Assembly: GCF_003054225.1 (NCBI RefSeq)
Contig: NZ_QBKQ01000001.1
Span: forward strand, 744,001-808,000
Source: Christiangramia gaetbulicola
GTDB taxonomy: Bacteria > Bacteroidota > Bacteroidia > Flavobacteriales > Flavobacteriaceae
Direction: 5' to 3'
DNA: 64,000 bases
Made by a program: the position numbers and the translations under genes
The notes under the pieces: generated by a model
Told to the model about the DNA's origin: nothing
The model's database searches: none
What the model saw: the letters and a program-made list of their open reading frames with translations, nothing else
Part shown: piece after piece, positions 35,091 through 45,206 of the stretch
How positions within the stretch are numbered: the first letter of the stretch is position 1
Layout: each line of letters begins with the position of its first letter

Positions 35091-35566
35091 GATAATACCT
35101 CCAAAATTCTACGTTCAAATCCGTCTTTTATCCCTCTAATAAACTTCTCCTTATCGGTGATATACATCGCATGCACAAACAGAACCTTTTTGTCATTAGA
35201 TACATCCAGACTTAAAGTTCCGGGAGTAAGGGAGATCATATTCGCCAGCACGGTGATACCAATATCAGATTTCACATCCAACGGCACCATGATGATCCCT
35301 GGCGTCATATTAAGCTTTGGTGTGATCACTTCATAAGCAACCTCTATATTCGCTTTTATAAGCTCATAAAGGAAAAACACGAGTAGCAATAGAACCTTTG
35401 GAACTATAAGGAAATATTTGCTTCGGTTACGTCCTATCGTGATCAACCATAGAATATGAAAATTCAGAAAGAATCCGAACAGATAATTCTCAAATGAAAA
35501 ATCTCCTGTCAGGGCAACCCAGACAAAGGTCAGTAAAATGTTCGACAGAAATTTATTCTTCATCAT
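35087..35566 (-). CDS. mrpE: Mrp Na+/H+ antiporter subunit E
   Basis: 159-residue subunit with two or three N-terminal hydrophobic segments, a conserved basic patch and the MnhE signature block MISLTPGTLSLDVSNDKKVLFVHAMYI. Overlaps mrpF by four bases and follows mrpD by three. Confidence 0.95.
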   Translation of the reverse strand: MMKNKFLSNILLTFVWVALTGDFSFENYLFGFFLNFHILWLITIGRNRSKYFLIVPKVLLLLVFFLYELIKANIEVAYEVITPKLNMTPGIIMVPLDVKSDIGITVLANMISLTPGTLSLDVSNDKKVLFVHAMYITDKEKFIRGIKDGFERRILEVLS

Positions 35567-35569
35567 CCC

Positions 35570-37084
35570 TTAATTCTTCGATTTTAATACCGCGTCTATA
35601 TATCCCTGGCTATTCACCAGCTCATCTGCGATTCTAGCCGATAGCTCCTGGATATGTTCTGCACCGAATCCAATATACAAAGATACAATACTCAAAAGAG
35701 CAACCGGCACCACGAATTGCATCCTTTTCGCGCTGGTCATTTTTGAGAAATATCCAAAATTACTCCTTAACGGCAGCTCCTTGTCTTCTTTCCAGAAAAC
35801 TTCAGCCCACATTTTAGCAATAATTACCAGGGTAATAAAACTTGCGAAAATTATAGCACCTACGGTAATATAAGATTCATTTGTAAAACCTGCCTTTATA
35901 AGGTTGATCTTAGGCCAGAAACCAGATAAAGGTGGAATTCCTACCAGTGAAAACAGCGGAATAAATAAAAGTAAGCTAATTTTAGGCCATTTGGCATAGA
36001 TACCGCCCAGGTCACGCATACTGTTGGTTCCCTTAATGCGATACACCACCCCGCTTATCATGAACAGATTGGTTTTTACAATGATATCATGGATAAGGTA
36101 AAATATAGCTCCGGCGATTGCCATTTCGGTAAACATTCCCAAACCGGCTATCATATATCCAATATGACAGATAATAAGATAAGAAAATACCTTTCTCATA
36201 TTATTCTGTACCAAAGCACCTATTCCTCCACTTATAAGTGTTAGAATAGCTATGATCATGATAATATTATTCAGGAAAGGATCGTCTACGAAAATGAGGG
36301 TAAAGACACGTATCAGGGCATATACCCCAACCTTGGTCAATAATCCTCCAAATATCGCTGATACCGCAAACGGAGGCGTATGATAAGATGCCGGTAGCCA
36401 GAAATAAAGCGGAAATACCCCGGCCTTGATCCCGAAACCAATCAGGAATAATAAGGCTGTTATCTGTACCAGTCCCCTGTTCTCCACTTCGGCGATCTGC
36501 CCGGCAAGATCTGCCATGTTAAGACTTCCAGTGATTCCGTATAAAACTGCGATCGCAGTAAGAAATATCATGGAAGCGAGAATATTCAGCGTAAAATACT
36601 TTACCGCTCCCTCTAACTGGGCCTTCTCTCCACCAATGGTGATAAGTACGAAAGAACTTATAATAATGATCTCGAACCAGACGTATAAGTTGAAAATATC
36701 CCCGGTTAGGAATGCACCATTTAATCCTAGTAACAAAAAGTGAAATATCGGGAAATAGCCGAACCTCAATCTATCTTTTAGAACCGAAGCACCTGAAAAA
36801 ATGGATACTGCCAGTCCCGAAATAGCTGTAAGCAATACCAGGGTCACCGAAAGCATATCTGCCACAAAAGTGATCCCGAACGGCGCTTCCCAGTTCCCGG
36901 CCTGTATGGTTTGAGTCCCGTTGTTCCAGATATAGGAAAACAGAATGATCGCCAGTCCTAAACTAACTATACTTCCAAAGACGCTAAATACCTTCTGAAA
37001 TTTTATTCTTGCCCAGCCGAACATCAGAATGATACTGATGGCCATCTGGAGGAATAAAGGATATAAAATTAATTGTTCGTTCAT
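35570..37084 (-). CDS. mrpD: Mrp Na+/H+ antiporter subunit D
   Basis: 504-residue proton-conducting subunit, homologous to NuoM/NuoN of complex I, with about 14 hydrophobic segments. The proton-channel glutamate region [15 protein letters not shown] and lysine region [22 protein letters not shown] are intact, as is [13 protein letters not shown]. Overlaps mrpC by four bases. Confidence 0.96.
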   Translation of the reverse strand: MNEQLILYPLFLQMAISIILMFGWARIKFQKVFSVFGSIVSLGLAIILFSYIWNNGTQTIQAGNWEAPFGITFVADMLSVTLVLLTAISGLAVSIFSGASVLKDRLRFGYFPIFHFLLLGLNGAFLTGDIFNLYVWFEIIIISSFVLITIGGEKAQLEGAVKYFTLNILASMIFLTAIAVLYGITGSLNMADLAGQIAEVENRGLVQITALLFLIGFGIKAGVFPLYFWLPASYHTPPFAVSAIFGGLLTKVGVYALIRVFTLIFVDDPFLNNIIMIIAILTLISGGIGALVQNNMRKVFSYLIICHIGYMIAGLGMFTEMAIAGAIFYLIHDIIVKTNLFMISGVVYRIKGTNSMRDLGGIYAKWPKISLLLFIPLFSLVGIPPLSGFWPKINLIKAGFTNESYITVGAIIFASFITLVIIAKMWAEVFWKEDKELPLRSNFGYFSKMTSAKRMQFVVPVALLSIVSLYIGFGAEHIQELSARIADELVNSQGYIDAVLKSKN

Positions 37085-37434
37085 GAATCTTCGTCGGTTG
37101 CGTTCATTTCATCCAGATCATCGGTTCTCACCACGGTATGTGCTCTTTTAACCAGCACGATGGCGAAAGACTGAAGTCCAAAACTAATAACGATTGCTGT
37201 AAGTATAAGGGCCTGTGGTACAGGATCTGCAAAGGCTTCTACAAAGACCTTGGCGTCACTGCCAATGATTGGCGGCGCCCCTTTGGTAATTCTTCCCAAC
37301 AAGAAAATAAGCAGGTTTGCTCCATTCCCCAGCAGGATAATTCCCAGGATGAGTTTTACCATACTTCTACGAAGCATCATGTAGATACCCGTTCCGTATA
37401 ATATTCCCACCATTAATGCTAAAAGGATCTCCAT
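37081..37434 (-). CDS. mrpC: Mrp Na+/H+ antiporter subunit C
   Basis: 117-residue NuoK-like subunit with three hydrophobic segments and the conserved [29 protein letters not shown]. Ends in an acidic tail ([13 protein letters not shown]). Follows mrpB by one base. Confidence 0.96.
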   Translation of the reverse strand: MEILLALMVGILYGTGIYMMLRRSMVKLILGIILLGNGANLLIFLLGRITKGAPPIIGSDAKVFVEAFADPVPQALILTAIVISFGLQSFAIVLVKRAHTVVRTDDLDEMNATDEDS

Positions 37435-37435
37435 A

Positions 37436-37852
37436 TTAGGCCGATTCTGAAATTGTAAAAATTATGGTTAAGGTCACTCCTGTCACAACAAGATAAACTC
37501 CTATATCAAAAAATAATGCTGAACCTACGCTCCCCAGAATTGCCACCGGGTCATGTGACCACAAACCAGTCATAAAGGGCAGATCGAACAGTACTACCGG
37601 AGCCAGACCACTCATAAATGAGATGGCCAGACCTATTGGGAGTAAAAAGCCCGGGTGCATGATCAACAACTCCTTGGTTTTATTTAAGCCGTTCGCAAAG
37701 GAATGCAGGATAAATGCGATTGAAGCAATTAATCCTCCTACGAATCCTCCTCCAGGCAGATAATGCCCGCGAAGCAAAATAAAAATAGAAAACACCAACA
37801 ATACCGGTAACAGGTAGTTCGAAGCTGTTTTTAAAATTATAGTAGTTCGCAT
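37436..37852 (-). CDS. mrpB: Mrp Na+/H+ antiporter subunit B
   Basis: 138-residue membrane subunit with four hydrophobic segments and the MnhB signature [22 protein letters not shown]. The start is three bases after the mrpA stop. MrpA also ends with an MrpB-like domain, as is normal for the family. Confidence 0.95.
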   Translation of the reverse strand: MRTTIILKTASNYLLPVLLVFSIFILLRGHYLPGGGFVGGLIASIAFILHSFANGLNKTKELLIMHPGFLLPIGLAISFMSGLAPVVLFDLPFMTGLWSHDPVAILGSVGSALFFDIGVYLVVTGVTLTIIFTISESA

Positions 37853-37855
37853 GAT

Positions 37856-40210
37856 CTATTTTTTCTTATTCTCGTTTTCGACATTCAGGCTTGTATCTGC
37901 ATATCTTCTTCTATCCTTCATTTTCAGTCTTAGTTTCATCAAACCGAAAACTCCGACAGCCGCTATCGAAAGTACCGATATTTCTATTAAAGTATCAGCT
38001 CCCCTGAAATCCACCAGGATCACATTTACCACGTTCTTACCATGAGCCTCTATATAGGAATTCGCGGCATAAAAATTACCAACCTCTTTGCTTACCGGCT
38101 CTGCCAGTACCTGCAAGGCCAGGGTAGTAATAATAAGTCCGAAAATGGTGGATAATATCCCATCTCTTACACGCGTCTTATAATCTGAAAGTTTTAAATA
38201 TTTCGGCAACTTATAAAGCACCAGTACAAATAAAATTACCGTAAGTGTATCTATCGAAAATTGCGTCATGGCAAGGTCTGGTGCACTATAGAAAACAAAT
38301 ATCAAACATATAGAAAGTCCTACCACACCCATTGCTGCTACCGCGGCAAGCCTGGAATCTGTAAAAACGGTATAAAAGATACCGGCAATAAGGATCATCG
38401 TGGTAGTGATCTCATAAACCGTGATCTTAGACAGGGAGTTATAATCTATAGTAAAATTCGTATTCCCGATCATAATATATCCTACAAGCACTACAAGGAA
38501 AAGGATAATTATAGAAATGTAATTTCGAAGGTATCCATTCTGAAAAAAGTTGGTCCAGAAATTAGAAAATCCAACAAACAGAGCATTGAATTTTTCTAAA
38601 AGATTCTCGGGAGCAATAAAGTCCAGTCTCGCGATTCCTTTTTCAAGCTTTTCTGAAGGCTTGATAATGAAATATAAGGCAGTCCCCACACCAATGGTGA
38701 TAAGACTTAGGATGAAGATCAGGTTGAATCCATGCCACAGGGCAAGATGCATTTCTGAAGCATCTGCACCCAGGGCTTCAACCACCGGTTTTATCAAAGA
38801 AGATTCAATAATAAATGGAGCAACCCCGAAAACTATTCCTAAGGTCGCCAGTAATAATGGTGGTCCCCATAATATAAATCCTGGAGCTTTGGTATTGGCA
38901 TGTTCCTCGGGCAATTTCCCGGTAAATGGTTTTATTCCGGCAACAAAACCAGCGTACAGAAGGAATATTTTGGTAAGAACTATAGCGATCATCAGGAAAA
39001 TAACCATTGATTCTGAATGATAAGAAGCTTCATAAGTCAGTTCTTTTCCCACGAAACCAATGGTCGGCGGAATACCCGCACTGGAAATAGCTGCTAAAAT
39101 ACCAGCAATACCAACCGGTAACATGATCTTATTAAGACCAGACAACCTGGTAACATCTCTGGTATGTGTTTGATGATCTATAATTCCCGTAACCAGGAAA
39201 AGTGTTGCTTTATATAGGGCGTGAACAATAATAAATACCGCTGCTGCCAGGAAAGCTTCCTGAGTTCCCAGCCCTATCAAAAATACCAGTATCCCTAAAG
39301 CAGAGATGGTGGAATAAGCCAGAATACCCTTAAGGTCAGTTCTAAAAATGGTATGTACCGCAGAATATAGCATGGTAATACCACCAACAATGACAAGGGT
39401 GGTATTCCATATATTTTCACCTCCAAGAACCGGGGTAAATCGCATTAATAAATAGATCCCGGCCTTTACCATAGTGGCAGAATGCAGGTAGGTAGATACA
39501 GGTGTTGGAGCTTTCATCGCACCTGGCAACCAGAAATGGAATGGGAACTGAGCAGATTTTGTAAATGCCGCGCCAAAAAGAAACAGAACAGCAAGAAAAT
39601 AAAACTCATTAGATTTTATGGCCTCACTCATGGTAAGCATTTCTGAAATACTATAAGTGCCGGTCATGTTATTCAACAACAAGGCACCTGCCAGAAGGAA
39701 CAATCCACCTATCCCGGTGATCCCTAAAGCGGTTAGTGCCGATTTCCTCGAAGCCGGATTGGTATTATTAAAACCAATTAAAAAGAAAGAAGTTATACTC
39801 GTAAGTTCCCAGAACACGAACAGGGTGATCATATTATCTGAAAGTACCAGACCCAGCATAGCTCCCATAAAGGAAGCCAGGTAGCCATAGAACCTGTCCA
39901 TATATTCATGCCCCTTTAAATAAGAGGAGGTATAAGCAAAAACAAGGAAACCAATTCCCGTGATCATTAATGAAAAAAGCAGGGAAAGTCCATCTAGCTT
40001 AAATCCCAGATCCACATTAAAAGAGGGAATCCATTCATAAGACTTCATGATCACATTCCCATCTGCGATCGCAGGAATGAACTGGAAAAAGTAAACAAAT
40101 AATCCCAGAGGTATTAAAGACGCGAGGATTGAAAGCTTACCTTTAAAAAATCTCCCCGTAAAAACGAGGAAAATAGAGAATAGAAAACCTGTAAGAATTG
40201 CGGTAAGCAT
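37856..40210 (-). CDS. mrpA: Mrp Na+/H+ antiporter subunit A
   Basis: 784-residue main subunit. An N-terminal NuoL-like antiporter domain (about 1-480) contains the channel glutamate region NMITLFVFWELTSITSFFLIG and the lysine region GAAFTKSAQFPFHFWLPGAMKAPTPVS with TYLHSATMVKAGIYLLMR. After a linker there is the MrpA-specific NuoJ-like/MnhB-like C-terminal part (about 580-770, APDLAMTQFSIDTLTVILFVLVLY). The complex exports Na+ in exchange for protons, suited to a marine cell. First gene of the operon; exact -7 box at 40233-40240. Confidence 0.96.
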   Translation of the reverse strand: MLTAILTGFLFSIFLVFTGRFFKGKLSILASLIPLGLFVYFFQFIPAIADGNVIMKSYEWIPSFNVDLGFKLDGLSLLFSLMITGIGFLVFAYTSSYLKGHEYMDRFYGYLASFMGAMLGLVLSDNMITLFVFWELTSITSFFLIGFNNTNPASRKSALTALGITGIGGLFLLAGALLLNNMTGTYSISEMLTMSEAIKSNEFYFLAVLFLFGAAFTKSAQFPFHFWLPGAMKAPTPVSTYLHSATMVKAGIYLLMRFTPVLGGENIWNTTLVIVGGITMLYSAVHTIFRTDLKGILAYSTISALGILVFLIGLGTQEAFLAAAVFIIVHALYKATLFLVTGIIDHQTHTRDVTRLSGLNKIMLPVGIAGILAAISSAGIPPTIGFVGKELTYEASYHSESMVIFLMIAIVLTKIFLLYAGFVAGIKPFTGKLPEEHANTKAPGFILWGPPLLLATLGIVFGVAPFIIESSLIKPVVEALGADASEMHLALWHGFNLIFILSLITIGVGTALYFIIKPSEKLEKGIARLDFIAPENLLEKFNALFVGFSNFWTNFFQNGYLRNYISIIILFLVVLVGYIMIGNTNFTIDYNSLSKITVYEITTTMILIAGIFYTVFTDSRLAAVAAMGVVGLSICLIFVFYSAPDLAMTQFSIDTLTVILFVLVLYKLPKYLKLSDYKTRVRDGILSTIFGLIITTLALQVLAEPVSKEVGNFYAANSYIEAHGKNVVNVILVDFRGADTLIEISVLSIAAVGVFGLMKLRLKMKDRRRYADTSLNVENENKKK

Positions 40211-40232
40211 ACTTATTAAAATCTGTTTCCCG

Positions 40233-40240
40233 CAAATATA
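40233..40240 (-). promoter_or_regulatory. candidate -7 box of the mrp operon
   Basis: Minus strand TATATTTG, exact TAnnTTTG, 22 bases before the mrpA ATG. No convincing -33 element. Confidence 0.48.
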
Positions 40241-40297
40241 ATAGTTATTATTGAAGAAATAGTTTCTAGCAAACAGTTAATCCCTCAAACCTTTAGC

Positions 40298-40324
40298 TAT
40301 TAAATGTTATCCAAACATTTAATA
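40298..40324. repeat. AT-rich inverted repeat between the mrp and DUF2975 promoters
   Basis: Eleven-base perfect arms TATTAAATGTT and AACATTTAATA with a five-base loop, no T-run following. It lies about 58 bp upstream of the mrp -7 box and 93 bp upstream of the DUF2975 -7 box, so it might be an operator for either. Function unknown. Confidence 0.5.
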
Positions 40325-40394
40325 ATCTCGCACTCAATTCATCTTTTAAAATCTTAATTCGGTAGAAATATTATAAAACTCATAAAGATTAAAT

Positions 40395-40440
40395 TATCGT
40401 TTTTCAATAATTAATTTATATTTGTTATCGAAAAACAATA
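40395..40440 (+). promoter_or_regulatory. promoter of the DUF2975-XRE operon bracketed by two operator-like sites
   Basis: TATCG-TTTTT-CAATA (40395-40409) and TATCG-AAAAA-CAATA (40426-40440) are two copies of one imperfect palindrome (ideal TATCG-N5-CGATA). Their starts are 31 bases apart, about three helical turns. An exact -7 box TATATTTG (40417-40424) lies between them, ending one base before the second site, so a bound repressor would cover both edges of the promoter. The XRE protein encoded at 40979 is the obvious candidate. Confidence 0.6.
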
Positions 40441-40466
40441 ATTTATCGTCATTTTTAAATTATAAT

Positions 40467-40976
40467 ATGATTACATCTTTCAAACTATTAAAAGGCATTC
40501 TAAGCTTAGCTCTATTTTTTTCTATCTGCCTATGGCTGATTTTCCTATTTATCTTAGGCGGAATAATTTTAGGCTATGGGGGCACTTTCGGATTAGAAAA
40601 TATCTTAGAAGATTTTGAACTGAATTCAAAAACCACAAGAATCGTACTCACCACCTATCTCCTGGGTGGATACGCTGTAATTATTTACGTCGTCTACATC
40701 CTGAGAAAACTAGTGGTAAGCTTAAATACAGGCAGGTTATTCACCAAGTTTCAAAGTGCCGGATTTAATCTTATAGGCCAAATAATAATATGGCTAGTCG
40801 TTATAAGCTCCATTTCTGATTTTATTCTCAAATTAATCTTAAACTCAAGATTCGAAGTAAAAGCGAGCTTTCCAGATTTCTGGTTATTTCTAGCGGTAGG
40901 TTCATTCTTTATCGCTCTCGGACAGGTATTCGAAAAAGCAAGATTAATCAGGGAAGAAAACGAACTAACAGTTTAA
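40467..40976 (+). CDS. DUF2975 integral membrane protein
   Basis: A 169-residue protein with four hydrophobic segments (about 10-35, 65-85, 108-128, 143-162), matching the DUF2975 family, which is normally encoded next to a short XRE regulator as here. The ATG at 40467 is chosen; a TTG at 40422 in the same frame would lie inside the -7 box. The function of the family is unknown. Two bases separate its stop from the next start. Confidence 0.85.
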   Translation: MITSFKLLKGILSLALFFSICLWLIFLFILGGIILGYGGTFGLENILEDFELNSKTTRIVLTTYLLGGYAVIIYVVYILRKLVVSLNTGRLFTKFQSAGFNLIGQIIIWLVVISSISDFILKLILNSRFEVKASFPDFWLFLAVGSFFIALGQVFEKARLIREENELTV

Positions 40977-40978
40977 GA

Positions 40979-41182
40979 ATGCCTATAATAATCAATCTCG
41001 ATAAGATTCTTGAAGAGAAGGATATGAAAAGCAATGAACTGGCAGAGATCATTGGCATCACCACGGCCAATCTTTCTATTTTAAAAACCGGAAAAGCTAA
41101 AGCGGTTCGTTTTTCTACCCTGGAATCAATTTGCGAAGCATTGAACTGCCAACCGGGAGATATCCTGGAATATCAACCTTAG
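40979..41182 (+). CDS. short XRE-family (YozG-like) transcriptional regulator
   Basis: A 67-residue protein consisting of just a helix-turn-helix: LDKILEEKDMKSNELAEIIG, ITTANLSILKTGKAKAVRFS (recognition helix) and TLESICEALNCQPGDILEYQP, the usual Cro/C1-type YozG ending. It lacks a dimerisation or ligand domain. Likely represses its own operon through the sites at 40395-40440; that is inference from layout. Confidence 0.92.
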   Translation: MPIIINLDKILEEKDMKSNELAEIIGITTANLSILKTGKAKAVRFSTLESICEALNCQPGDILEYQP

Positions 41183-41244
41183 ATACTTCTTCTCAGCTTC
41201 AGTCCCATAAAATTTTTACTTTAGAGCAATCTCAAATTTTGATC

Positions 41245-43014
41245 ATGAATAAAATCCTTTTAACCCTACTATTTTTAAGTTTCCTGGGAAATGCCCAAAC
41301 TAACACCTATAATATTTCATTTGAAAATGCCGTGCATCACGAGGCAAAGGTGAATATTAGTTTTCCGGAAGTAAAATCCAATACTATTACCATTAGAATG
41401 AGCCGAACGTCTCCGGGAAGATATGCCCTGCACGAATTCATCAAAAACATTTATGGCTTTAAAGCTACCAATAGCAAGGGCGAGATGATAGACGCCAAGC
41501 GAGTAGATCCATATTCCTGGGAAGTCAGTGACCATGACGGGACAGTGAATATCGAATACATTCTTTTCGCCAATCGTGGAGATGGTACCTATTCACAAAT
41601 TGATGAAACGCACGCCCATTTAAATATGCCAGCGACTTTTATGTATGCTGAAGAATTTGAACATCGACCCGTAAAGGTCAATTTTGATGTTCGGGAAGAT
41701 CTTAAATGGAAAGTTACCACGCAATTAAAAGAAGAATCTGCAACCACCTATTCTGCTCCAGATCTTTATTATTTTATGGATAGCCCTACCGAGATAAGTG
41801 ATTTCCAAATGAAATCTTTCGATATGAATGGCCAGGAAATACGATTTGCATTACACCACCAGGGAACCCCAGAAGAATTCGAAAAATATTTTGAAGATGT
41901 AAAAAGGATCGTAGAACAGGAGAAAGCCGTTTTTAGCGAATTACCAGATTTTGATTACGGAAAATACACTTTTTTAGCCTGCTATATGCCAAATGTTTTG
42001 GGAGACGGAATGGAGCACAGAAACAGCACCATCTTAACCGATCAGGAAAGCCTTTCTGACGGCGGAATGAAAGGAAATATTGGAACCGTAGCCCACGAAT
42101 TCTTTCATGCCTGGAATGTGGAAAGGATCCGTCCTGATGAGCTCGAACCTTTTGATTTTACCGAAGCAAATATGACGGGCTCCCTTTGGTTCGCTGAAGG
42201 TTTCACCAGTTATTACACAGGATTGTTCTTATGCAGAGCTAAAGTAAACACACCTCAGGAATACATAGAAGGCCTTTCCGGCACTTTTAACTATGTATGG
42301 AACTCTGCAGCGCTGGAATATTTTAATCCTATCGAGATGAGCTACCAGGCCCCATTTGTAGATGCAGCGACCTCGGTTGATCCAACAAACTTCGAAAATA
42401 CCTTTGTTTCCTACTATTCTTACGGAAGCATTTTAGGCCTGGCCCTGGATCTTTCTTTGAGACAGGAAGATCTTAACCTGGATGATTTCATGAAATTGAT
42501 GTGGAAAAAATATGGTAAAACCGAAGTAGCCTATGAAATTGGAGATATCGAGGAGACTCTAAAGCAATATGCTGGCGAGGAATTCGCCAAAGACTTTTTC
42601 AGCAAGCACATTTACCAGAGTGAAAAGCCAGATTATGAGAATCTATTTAGAAGTGTAGGTGTATCAATAAAAAGAGAAGCAGATAAATCATATTTTGGTG
42701 CAGATCTAAAGAAAACTGATGATGGCTTGGAGATCTATAGAAATACTTTTAAAGGAAGCCCGGCCTATGAAGCTGGTTTAGATTCAGGAGATATAATTAT
42801 TTCACTGAACGGTACCGCTGTAACAACGCCTGAAGAGTTCAGAAAACAAATCGCAAGCGCAGATGGCTCTGTCAAGGTCAATTATGTAAGATTTGGAGAG
42901 GAAAGAACATCTGAAGTAAAGCTAAAACCAGATCCTACCTATTCGATCAAGATCGACCCTAATGCTTCAAAAGAAGCGGTTAAGAAAAGGGAAAAGTGGT
43001 TATCCCCAAAATAA
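41245..43014 (+). CDS. M61 family metallopeptidase with PDZ domain
   Basis: A 589-residue exported aminopeptidase-like enzyme (glycyl aminopeptidase family). The start at ATG 41245 gives the signal peptide MNKILLTLLFLSFLGNAQ; in-frame upstream codons overlap the XRE gene and are not used. The N-terminal beta domain is followed by the zinc motif HEFFH in GTVAHEFFHAWNVERIRP, with the third ligand Glu in LWFAEGFTSYYTG, then helices and a PDZ domain (about 490-570, SPAYEAGLDSGDIIISLNG). It probably trims peptides in the periplasm. It follows the XRE gene by 62 bp and ends at a bidirectional terminator. Confidence 0.93.
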   Translation: MNKILLTLLFLSFLGNAQTNTYNISFENAVHHEAKVNISFPEVKSNTITIRMSRTSPGRYALHEFIKNIYGFKATNSKGEMIDAKRVDPYSWEVSDHDGTVNIEYILFANRGDGTYSQIDETHAHLNMPATFMYAEEFEHRPVKVNFDVREDLKWKVTTQLKEESATTYSAPDLYYFMDSPTEISDFQMKSFDMNGQEIRFALHHQGTPEEFEKYFEDVKRIVEQEKAVFSELPDFDYGKYTFLACYMPNVLGDGMEHRNSTILTDQESLSDGGMKGNIGTVAHEFFHAWNVERIRPDELEPFDFTEANMTGSLWFAEGFTSYYTGLFLCRAKVNTPQEYIEGLSGTFNYVWNSAALEYFNPIEMSYQAPFVDAATSVDPTNFENTFVSYYSYGSILGLALDLSLRQEDLNLDDFMKLMWKKYGKTEVAYEIGDIEETLKQYAGEEFAKDFFSKHIYQSEKPDYENLFRSVGVSIKREADKSYFGADLKKTDDGLEIYRNTFKGSPAYEAGLDSGDIIISLNGTAVTTPEEFRKQIASADGSVKVNYVRFGEERTSEVKLKPDPTYSIKIDPNASKEAVKKREKWLSPK

Positions 43015-43021
43015 GAACAAT

Positions 43022-43051
43022 AAAAAGGCCTTTCGATCGAAAGGCCTTTTT
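43022..43051. terminator. bidirectional terminator between the M61 peptidase gene and atpC
   Basis: Perfect 30-base palindrome with arms AAAAAGGCCTTTCGA and TCGAAAGGCCTTTTT, i.e. a stem with a tight central CGATCG loop and T-runs on both strands. Confidence 0.87.
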
Positions 43052-43071
43052 TAATAATATGTTTTTGAAAG

Positions 43072-43368
43072 TTAATCAGCTAAAACGATCGCCTTATTAT
43101 CTTTCATTTCAAGAACTCCTCCTGTGATAGTGTAGTACAAAACATCAGGTTCTGAAGCTTCAGTTCTAAACCCTGTAAGATCCTTTCTTTTCACTTCATT
43201 TTGACTTCCTGAAGAAAGATTGATCTTAACCTCTCCTTCAGTAAGGGTAGAAACGATAGGAGCGTGATTGTTCAGCATTTGAAATTCACCATCATGTCCC
43301 GGTACTTTTACCGCGTCAACCTGCGCTCTAAATACTACAGCTTCTGGAGTTACTATCTCTAAGTACAT
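43072..43368 (-). CDS. atpC: ATP synthase epsilon subunit
   Basis: Rotor subunit of F1. The 98-residue protein holds just the N-terminal beta-sandwich (MYLEIVTPEAVVFRAQVDAVKVPGHDGEFQMLNNHAPIVS) and lacks the C-terminal inhibitory helical hairpin of the 130-140-residue E. coli type; a short form is common in Bacteroidota. It is transcribed with atpD; the other F1Fo genes are not in this window. Confidence 0.94.
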   Translation of the reverse strand: MYLEIVTPEAVVFRAQVDAVKVPGHDGEFQMLNNHAPIVSTLTEGEVKINLSSGSQNEVKRKDLTGFRTEASEPDVLYYTITGGVLEMKDNKAIVLAD

Positions 43369-43377
43369 TATTTTCTT

Positions 43378-43440
43378 AGTATTAAGTAGTGAGTAATGAG
43401 TAGTTAGTACCTCAATACTAACTACTCAATTCTATATACT
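43378..43440. repeat. inverted heptamer-repeat element between atpD and atpC
   Basis: AGTA recurs at exactly seven-base steps, starting at 43378, 43385, 43392, 43399 and 43406. After a six-base gap TACT (the reverse complement) starts at 43416, 43423 and 43437, with a degenerate copy at 43430. The central twelve-base arms (43398-43409 and 43416-43427) pair perfectly, giving a strong hairpin in the atpD-atpC mRNA. It fills the whole 74-bp spacer. Same architecture as 3636-3722. Confidence 0.72.
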
Positions 43441-43442
43441 AT

Positions 43443-44954
<1,512 letters not shown>

Positions 44955-45046
44955 TTATCTAATTCTTTAATTTTTAATAGTAAAATTCAAAACCTATTTC
45001 CCTGATTTAAAAAACCATAATTAAGAAATGGGTCATTTTCAGGCTG

Positions 45047-45054
45047 CAAAGATA
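45047..45054 (-). promoter_or_regulatory. candidate -7 box of the atpDC operon
   Basis: Minus strand TATCTTTG, exact match to TAnnTTTG, in the 252-bp spacer between glmS and atpD. The rest of that spacer holds the glmS terminator and AT-rich sequence. Confidence 0.52.
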
Positions 45055-45153
45055 AATTTTTCTGGCAAAAATCATATTGAAAATTTGAGAAGTTTTCAAT
45101 TGAAGTCAAAACAGCTAAAAACCTGATTTAAAAGCATCAATTAGCCGGAAATA

Positions 45154-45187
45154 AAAAACCCTTCTGAAGATTTCCAGAAGGGTTTTT
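45154..45187 (-). terminator. intrinsic terminator after glmS
   Basis: Stem AAAAACCCTTCTG/CAGAAGGGTTTTT with an eight-base loop, 19 bp beyond the glmS stop, followed by T residues on the minus strand. Confidence 0.85.
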
Positions 45188-45206
45188 ATAAATATTTAGG
45201 TCAATT

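Noticed and set aside
38550-39020. 156-codon plus-strand frame opposite mrpA
   Set aside because: Shadow frame; hydrophilic translation of antisense membrane-protein codons.
41131-41244. Longer start for the M61 peptidase
   Set aside because: The added 38 residues overlap the XRE gene and would hide the signal peptide that starts at ATG 41245.
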